Shown: positions 58,003 through 64,000 of the stretch, piece by piece
Numbering within the stretch: position 1 is the first letter of the stretch
How the letters are laid out: every line of letters begins with the position of its first letter
Assembly: GCA_039090855.1 (NCBI GenBank)
Contig: CM077001.1
Location: 120,096,922-120,160,921, forward strand
Reading direction: 5' to 3'
Origin: Macrothele yani
Taxonomy: Eukaryota; Arthropoda; Arachnida; Araneae; Macrothelidae
Length of the DNA: 64,000 nt
Translations under genes and position numbers: made by a program
Notes under the pieces: model-generated
What the model was told of the DNA's origin: nothing
Seen by the model: only the letters and a program-made list of their open reading frames with translations
Databases searched by the model: none

Positions 58003-59476
58003 CACAGTCGAGTCAGATAATTGTAACTACCTCCTACTTTTGACGTCAGCAGTCCGTAGCCAATGAAAGAAGGCAGTGTCGTGAGCTGGTTTGGACGGTA
58101 TATCAGGTGTGCTGTAGGCATTCTGAAAACAAAGGGCCGCGGGTGGCCTAGTGGGCAACGTTCGTGACTACCATGGAAAGGGCCTCAGGTTCGATCCCAG
58201 CAGGTACGAACTCTCGATCCACTAAATATCCGCCGTGCGTCGGATGGGCACGTTAAGCCGTCGGACTCCGGATACTGGCCCCACGGTAATAAATAAGGGC
58301 GTCTTCCTCCCCCTTTCTACTTCGCTTCCGTGTCACTTTCCTATCGGGCACTCTAGCCCAATATCCTAGCTTCCTATAACTCCCTTCCTAAAAATCCTCT
58401 ACATATGATCACATGATCTGAAAACATATCCCTCGTTGCTGTCATGGATAAAAGGAGCGATTTATCACATTTGCAAAAAGGGATGATTATCGGCTTTAGG
58501 GCCAAGGGTGGCAGTATATCTGAAACAGCGCAATTTGTGAACTGTTCGCGTGCTGCTGTGGTTAAAGTGTATCGTGATTGGAGAAATGGCACCATTGCGA
58601 ATAAGCGAAGTGAAAACTGCGGAGCACCACGTGCTATTGATGTGAGATCTCATCGTCGACGGCGAAAATGCGTGAGGGCCGATCCACACGCTACAGTGGA
58701 GCAACTCACTGGCCGAATGAAGCAGGGGTTACCGGAAGTGTGTCTAAAACGACAGTTGAGCAAACCCTGCTGGGTATGAGACCCCGATGCAGGTGGATGG
58801 TCACTGCACCTACGCTAACGAAGGTGCATTGGCGGAAAAGGCTTACATTTGCACGGCAGTATCGGAATTGGACCTCCTCTGATAGACAAAGGATTGCCTT
58901 CTCCGATGAGTAACATTTTCTGCTTCGTCGAACTGATGGACGTTGGCGTATAAGGCGAGAAACATCGGATAACAAACATTCTACAACTATTGCTGGAAGA
59001 ACACAAGCTGGTGAGGGCAGCGTTATGGTCTGGGGAATTTGTTCGTGGCATTCTCTGGGTCCACTCATACCTGTGGAAGGCACAATGGACCGAATTAGTT
59101 ATAAATCCACCCTTGCAGACCACGTACACCTATATATGCTGATTGTCTTCCCTGGGGCAGATGGGGTCTTCCAGAACGACAATGCGATGTGTCACACAGC
59201 TAGAAATATCCGAGAGTGGTTGGAAGAGCACGATGAAAACTTCAAAGTACTTTGCTGGCCCCCTAATTCTCTAGACTTAAACCCAAACTACGGATTCTCC
59301 ACCACACACCCTCCAATAGCTGTCAGGCACACTGCAGTCGGCATGGTTCCACATAACTGTGTACACCTTCCAGCACCCTATTGAGTCACTCCCAGCCAGT
59401 CTAGCTGCTGTCCGCCCATCACACGGCGGTTAATCTGGATATTAGCTGGTGGTCACAATAATGTGACTCGACCGTG
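58003..59476 (+). mobile_element. Tc1-like element, family 1, third copy
   Basis: The ends CACAGTCGAGTC and, inverted, CACGGTCGAGTC carry TA at 58001-58002 and 59477-59478. The transposase starts at 58444 (MDKRSDLSHLQKGMIIGFRA), shifts frame near 58720, has a stop just after FSDE and keeps QNDNAMCH. It has lost the Glu motif by a deletion after SLDLNPN. A 285-bp SINE sits in its leader. Confidence 0.87.
58132..58416 (+). mobile_element. tRNA-derived SINE, family 3, with 10-bp duplication
   Basis: The tRNA-like head has A box TGGCCTAGTGGGC and B box GGTTCGATCCC. The body contains CGTTAAGCCGTCGGACTCCG, with no long A tail. A perfect TCTGAAAACA flanks it at 58122-58131 and 58417-58426. The empty site is seen in the sister Tc1 near 3325. 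It is unrelated to SINE family 1. Confidence 0.88.
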
Positions 59477-59611
59477 TATAACTATATGTAATTATAAATT
59501 GAATTTCGAATTTATAGTTCAGAGCAGATTTGTCCGGGTCGGGTCCAATTATGTGACGTCCGGGTCCGGGTTGGGTCACGGTCCAACATTTTTTACCCGT
59601 TTCCAACCCCG

Positions 59612-61370
59612 ATTGTGGAATGCCATACTGCATTCCAAAGTTTTTAATCGTTGCTCTTTGTCAACGGTATTGGGACTGCTCGCCCATATGTCTCAGAGAT
59701 TCTGTGTCTCGTTGCTCATCCGTTTTTTACTGGAGAGACCGACGCCACTTTTCTGCTTGGTAACGCCCTCATACTTTCTGTAAGGGTTTCTTTTTAATAA
59801 CGTAACGGTGTGAATATGCTGCCTTGGTCAGTTAGGTCCCAGGATTCCTCCCTAGTTGTGCACGCCTGGACTATTATTGGACGCCATTTATAGACACGTA
59901 CACACAACCATCACATCCCCCAACTATTCTGTGAGACCAAGTGCAACAGATTTTATGGGACATACTGCAGGAGGCTACAGTTGTATGACTCCATGTCCAG
60001 ACAGTTACCTCAGTGTATCCATAGCCAAAGCGGTTGTAGGGGCGAGAATTTATGCACATCGGTGAATTATGTGATAGACATTTGTCGGCACAATATATTT
60101 TGATCGAAACTCTTTAGATTCATGTGATAGACGTTAAATTACATTAATCTTATAAGAATGAACTGTTTTCATCAAGACATGAACATTTGATATAAATTAT
60201 TATCAAGTGTATTAAGATCTTCCTTAGGACGGATGTGAAAAAGCAACGGAACTTGAAATAACGGATGTTAAACCTTGTAAATGTACTAGTAAGGCGACAT
60301 TCCAATGTGCCTATTGTAATGACGATGTACTCGTGGAGGCACCGCTATTGTTCCTGGCCGGGGGGAATGCAAGTTGTTGGATACACGGAAGGTGCAAAGT
60401 GTAAAGCGAAGGAAGGTCAGCGCCGGAATTCGCAGGTCAGGAAGAAAAGGGTGGGGGCGCAGGGAGGCAGGCGGTCTGCTCGACGCGTGCTCCCGCTCGG
60501 GAAAAGGGTTAGCGCCTCTGGCGGAGAATGCAGGAGCCAATCAGGAGGCGAGGAGAGGTGACTAGGGAAAAACTTCGAGTTAGGAAGAGACAGTGAGTGG
60601 TTGGAATGGATCGTGGAAGGTGCTGGGGGCAGCACGGAAAGAAAGTTGATCGTAGGAGACGTGCCAGATATAGCACGGGAAAAAGTTCGTTGTTGGAAGA
60701 GCCGGAGGGAGACACCGGTTGTCTGTAACGAAGTACGGAGAAAACTACTTACGAGGACACGTGTTCGGGAACAGAACACGAGGCTTAGCTTTCCAAACAA
60801 AAGAAGTGGGAGGTGCGCGAAAGATTCCGGCCAATAAAGACTTTCACGTTCGCGATAGGGAAAGAACTTGCAAAGGTTTTTTTTGCGGAAAAGAGTATTC
60901 CGTTAATGAATAGGGACTCTGGCATTTTCCGCGGAACTACAAATTGCAGGAGCTCGTGTTACGGAACAATAGCTGCCAGGATTGATTATCTTTGATTAAA
61001 CCTTTTTTGTTAAGTTTCAAACAAGCCTAATGTTGAATTCATGCCTTGAATGTCTTGCCATTAATTATACCTCCCCTCTCCCGAATAGCAGATCATTATA
61101 GTAAAGTTGGGAGAGCCGGGTTGTCTTCACCTTTTCGTTGATAGACAGTTTCCATACAAAAAGAACCTTACAATTTTTTACTTCCTGCTGTGGGGAATTT
61201 TCGACAGCACGGGAAGCCAGGATCGTTTGGTTGATAAGCAATAATTAACATAATGAGCTCCCACCCCCACAGCGGTTTTACATCATATTGATTTGTCCAT
61301 ATTAAACATCGTTTTTGTGTTGCATATAAAATGTGTTGATTATAATCTGGAATAATTTAGAATCATAGAG
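59612..61370. other. Intron sequence with a GC-rich island
   Basis: No gene was recognised. The stretch 60380-60860 is clearly richer in G and C than its surroundings and contains AGCCAATCAGGAGGCG and an AATAAAG near 60833. It could be part of an LTR or a regulatory island, but no paired ends or exon signals were found. Confidence 0.4.
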
Positions 61371-61850
61371 TGGAAGAAGAAACGGATGAAGGACAGGGTG
61401 GAGTGGAAAATGATGGCACTTGCATCCCAGAGCCATGGAAAATCACTCAATTAAGAAAGATATTTGAATCACACAAATCATGTAATGAGGCTTCTTAAGA
61501 TTTACTGGTTTAATTTGAACTCGAATAAAAGGTAGTTTTATTGACTCATCTTTTAGTGTTATGTAGCAAGACCTTAAGACACATGTATGACCTCTTACAG
61601 ACATTTTAGACTGGAAGAAGAAACGGGTGAAGGACACAGTGGAGTGGACAATGATAGTACTTGCATCTCAGAGCCATGGAAAATCATATAATTAAAAAAA
61701 AAAGATACTTGAATTACACAAATCATGGAGTGAGACTTCTAAAGATTTACTGGTTTAATTCGCACTCGAATTAAAGTTGGTTTTAGTGACTTCTTTTAGT
61801 GTTATGCAGCAAGATATTGAAACACTTGTCTGACCTCTTACACAGTTTTT
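61371..61850. repeat. 241-bp tandem duplication
   Basis: Two units start at TGGAAGAAGAAACGG (61371 and 61612) and both include CCAGAGCCATGGAAAATCA-type and AAGATTTACTGGTTTAATT words, with scattered differences. It lies about 200 bp from the donor of exon A in the first visible intron. Confidence 0.88.
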
Positions 61851-62045
61851 AGTTTTGTTTGCGCTGGAAATTCGCCATTCTTATCCTATTTCGCATCGTC
61901 GTGTTCAGTAGCTTCTTTACTACATTTCTTGCTGTGATATTTTGTGCTACAACAGAAGCAAACTGTAAAGTTCTTGCAATGTGAAAGAAAACAAAAAGAA
62001 AGAAAAAGAAACAGACAGACATCCTGATTTGCAGTTGCAACTTAC

Positions 62046-62187
62046 TTTTTCAACCGATTCAAGTGTATATGGGTCCACCTTCCAAATGTAGTTGGTCTCA
62101 GAACAAGCGTAATATTGATCGGTGTACCTGACAATATTTACTAGGTCGTTGTCAGTAAAGCCGTCCATAGAGAACAGACTGCAAAAC
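62046..62187 (-). CDS. Carotenoid oxygenase, exon A (first exon in window)
   Basis: This 142-bp exon follows a pyrimidine-rich acceptor (cttttcttctttcag) and ends at a consensus donor (gtaagt). It enters with one base of a split codon and ends in phase 0. It encodes 47 residues including VTDN-like 'FTDNDLVNIV', 'YYACSETN' and 'VDPYTLESVEK'. These match the RPE65 segment 'VEVTDNALVNV...YYACTETN...INPETLETIKQ'. The glutamate of SETN corresponds to the second-shell glutamate (Glu148 of RPE65) that holds an iron-ligand histidine. The exon lies just left of a solo-LTR candidate and just right of a 241-bp tandem duplication. Upstream exons carrying the N-terminus were searched for between 62188 and 64000 and were not found. 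Confidence 0.92.
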
Positions 62188-62658
62188 CTGAAAGAAGAAA
62201 AGTTCATGTGTTAACTGGCTTTATTCACAATGACCCTGTAGTTGTTTAATGTGAGGCGCAATAAGGACGTAATAATAAGACTTAAAACAAATTTCAAACC
62301 TTTGCTCAACAGACTTAATTTCATAAATTTCAGTGTCAAGGAGTTCAGGTTATTCTAAAGTGCTTCGAAAAAAATTTTCTAAGATCATAGTTTTAGCTAA
62401 ATTCTAAATAGTTTATATAGGGACAGTACCAGAGTTACGAATGTATGACTATGATAAAATCATGCGCTTTAGCCTCATTTAAGTTCTTAATGAAAAATAA
62501 ACAACCATATACATTAGATATTAGTGATTTTTCAAAAAGATACTCTGACGTATATTCTGGATTAACTTTCCTTTTAGTTTCTTTCCGTATGTAAATCTTG
62601 AGTTTATTCTCAGTTATACTTCACTCTTAACGTGATATCTTTTCTCTCAAACGAATAC
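62188..62658. other. Intron flank upstream of exon A
   Basis: AT-rich. It contains the acceptor of exon A at the left end. The preceding exon of the carotenoid oxygenase was looked for and not found. Confidence 0.5.
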
Positions 62659-63164
62659 TGTTGGCAACATAATTGAGGTTGAATGAACGTGACGTATGCC
62701 TGGGTTGATAAGAACGAGAGATATAAACTACGAAAAAGCTGTTGCTACGCGAACGTTGCTTGGTAAGCGTTGTGAAGGAGCGTTTTTTTTTGTTTTTTTT
62801 TATTGGAATTTTAACGACCACTGTGAGCAACTCAATGGGCTATAAGCAGTTGCCCGTTCCTAATTTAGGGTCACTGGTTCCAGGGAAGGGAGAGAGCCAG
62901 TGCCGTAAGACAAACACAACATCCATCCCTCACCGGGATTCGAACCCGGACCCCGTTCGGACGAATGATCAGAGGCCATCGCTTAGACCACTGCGCCACC
63001 GGGGCGGCTGAAGGAGCGTTGCTGGAGAGCGTTGTGTTGTAGAGCGTTGTGTTAAGAGCTGTGCGGTGTGTTTATTGCAATATGCTATGCTATGTTACGA
63101 TGTGTTGGCTACATCCTTGAATAAAGCATCTTTTCCGTAAGTTTGACTTCTGTTGTTTACATGT
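62659..63164 (+). mobile_element. Candidate solo LTR with nested SINE
   Basis: The segment starts TGTTGGCAACATAATTG, has a TATA-like GAGATATAAAC near 62718 and an AATAAAG near 63120. It ends near TTGACTTCTGTTGTTTACA. Without the SINE (62785-63008) it would be about 280 bp. The layout fits a solo LTR, but no target duplication or second copy confirms it. Confidence 0.35.
62785..63008 (-). mobile_element. tRNA-derived SINE, family 1, with 12-bp duplication
   Basis: A well-preserved minus-strand copy (A box GTGGCGCAGTGG, B box GGTTCGAATCCC) is flanked by a perfect TGAAGGAGCGTT at 62773-62784 and 63009-63020. Good sequence and perfect duplication indicate a recent insertion. Confidence 0.95.
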
Positions 63165-63650
63165 TTCGTCTGGCCGTTAAGGTTTAATTTAGGAACTATT
63201 TCATCATATGGTTATGTTTTTAAAATAACGTAGAAGTACAAAAAGACTTCTACGTCATAATACTCATGATAAAACAAATAAGCTTGAAAATCTCTATCAA
63301 GTTTCCTTGTCAAATTTAATTAAAATTGTTTCAAAACCGTGGAGTTCTTACATATATTAAATCATTGCCACAAGAAGTAAGATTTAGCGCCGGTCACTAA
63401 AAGAATTTCATTGAGCTTTCATATACGGAATCGATTTCTTGATCAAAAAGAATTTTTACTAATTGAATCGAAAAAAAAAATTAAAGTACGCATGTTTGGG
63501 AATCAAGGACTTCACTTTTACCCGTATTCCGACTAACGAAAATACTTGCAATATAGTTATTGATGAGTGTCTGGGGCTGCTCGTCCCATATTAAAGGCAA
63601 CAAACACTCTACGGAGTTAAAGCAACATGCCTGTGAAAAAGATCTGCTGG
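63165..63650. other. Spacer, nothing recognised
   Basis: AT-rich sequence between the candidate LTR and the last SINE. No upstream exon of the host gene was found in it. Confidence 0.5.
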
Positions 63651-63872
63651 GTCGCCCCTGTGTCTCAGTGATCTAAGCGATGGCTTCTGATCATTCGTCC
63701 AAGATAGGTCCGGTTCGAATCCCCTGTGAGACTTGGACGTTTTGTTGGTCTTACGGCGCCGGCTCTCTCATTTCCCTGGAACCAGTGGCTGTAAATTAGG
63801 GATGAGCGACTGCTTATAACCCACTGAGTTGCGCACGGTGGTCGTTGAACCTCCAATCAAAAAAAATAAAAT
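63651..63872 (+). mobile_element. tRNA-derived SINE, family 1, with 15-bp duplication
   Basis: A diverged plus-strand copy (B box GGTTCGAATCCC) is flanked by AAAAAGATCTGCTGG (63636-63650) and AAAAAGATCTACTGG (63873-63887), one mismatch. The long duplication that starts with A residues fits LINE-mediated integration. Confidence 0.92.
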
Positions 63873-64000
63873 AAAAAGATCTACTGGCAAAATGTTAGAA
63901 GCGAAGTTTCTGGTTATCATCATAGCAGGACTAGTCTTGGAGCCCCAGCCTCGAATTTACATGTGCACTATGGTGCTGATTCTCTCCAGTAGTTCTGAGT

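Larger units (their letters stand above)
56812..59611. mobile_element. hAT-like element with GGGTC-rich ends
   Basis: The ends CTGAGATGGAAGCGGGT and, inverted, CGGGGTTGGAAACGGGT are followed on both sides by GGGTCGGGTC-type words. The flanks ATTATGAA (56804-56811) and ATTGTGGA (59612-59619) match at six of eight positions, an aged hAT duplication. It contains a family 1 Tc1, which contains a SINE. No hAT transposase was seen. Confidence 0.62.
4476..62187 (-). other. Carotenoid cleavage oxygenase gene, six internal exons
   Basis: This span is the body of one spliced minus-strand gene; both ends of the gene lie outside the window. Exon order in transcription is 62046-62187, 42170-42305, 25257-25474, 20034-20303, 10215-10320, 4476-4585. 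Every internal border is AG/GT and the codon phases join without a shift (0,1,0,0,1), giving 982 bp and about 327 residues. The joined product aligns in order with residues roughly 118-430 of the RPE65/BCO1/NinaB family. These are non-haem iron enzymes that cleave or isomerise carotenoids and retinoids to supply visual chromophore. The substrate cannot be told from the sequence. Three of four iron-ligand histidines are seen; the fourth belongs to the missing C-terminal exons. No stop or frameshift occurs in any exon, so the gene looks functional despite at least 50 kb of intronic transposons. Confidence 0.92.

Overview
This window is eukaryotic nuclear DNA and almost certainly comes from an arthropod. 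It is AT-rich, has no operons, and holds one large spliced gene on the minus strand whose introns are packed with Tc1/mariner, hAT, piggyBac-like and Mutator-like DNA transposons, RTE and other LINE copies, tRNA-derived SINEs and minisatellites. The transposon mix (several Tc1 and mariner families, RTE, a tRNA-SINE beginning GCCGCCCCGGTGGCGCAGTGG) suggests an arachnid, perhaps a spider. That is an inference from general resemblance, not a database result.

Host gene. Six exons of a carotenoid cleavage oxygenase (RPE65/BCO/NinaB family) lie on the minus strand at 62046-62187, 42170-42305, 25257-25474, 20034-20303, 10215-10320 and 4476-4585. All have AG acceptors and GT donors, and the reading phase matches at every junction (0,1,0,0,1). 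Together they give 982 bp of coding sequence, about 327 residues. They contain three of the four family iron-ligand histidines. The first exons lie beyond the right edge and the last exons (with the fourth histidine) beyond the left edge. The five internal introns are about 19.9, 16.7, 5.0, 9.7 and 5.6 kb.

Intron contents, left to right. 1-4.4 kb: mariner remnants and a Tc1 element carrying a miniature LTR element. 4.9-8.3 kb: mariner, LINE and Tc1 pieces. 9.5-14.1 kb: minisatellites, a hAT element with perfect 8-bp duplication, a solo LTR and a palindrome-rich inverted-repeat element. 14.1-19.7 kb: a Penelope-type GIY-YIG fragment, Tc1 copies and a hAT transposase remnant. 20.4-22.2 kb: a composite satellite. 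23-30.2 kb: SINEs, a piggyBac-like MITE, a long minisatellite, a mariner and a Tc1. 30.4-38.4 kb: a stack of nested insertions. 39.6-41.9 kb: Tc1 and mariner remnants. 42.9-47.2 kb: two RTE LINE copies, one with an uninterrupted 986-codon ORF and an 11-bp target duplication. 47.2-59.6 kb: hAT, a Mutator-like MITE, SINEs, tandem repeats, Tc1 copies and a hAT-like element. 61-64 kb: a tandem duplication, exon A and SINEs.

The most unusual element is a 585-592 bp retroelement without coding capacity, present as two full copies and one solo LTR. Its 162-164 bp LTRs each contain a 72-nt tRNA-like domain with intact A and B boxes. A primer-binding site matching tRNA-Lys(UUU) follows one LTR and a G-rich polypurine tract precedes the other. 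Both full copies sit inside Tc1-like elements, and one has its empty site preserved in a sister copy elsewhere in the window. This is the architecture of a TRIM (terminal-repeat retrotransposon in miniature) with a Pol III-type promoter in its LTR.
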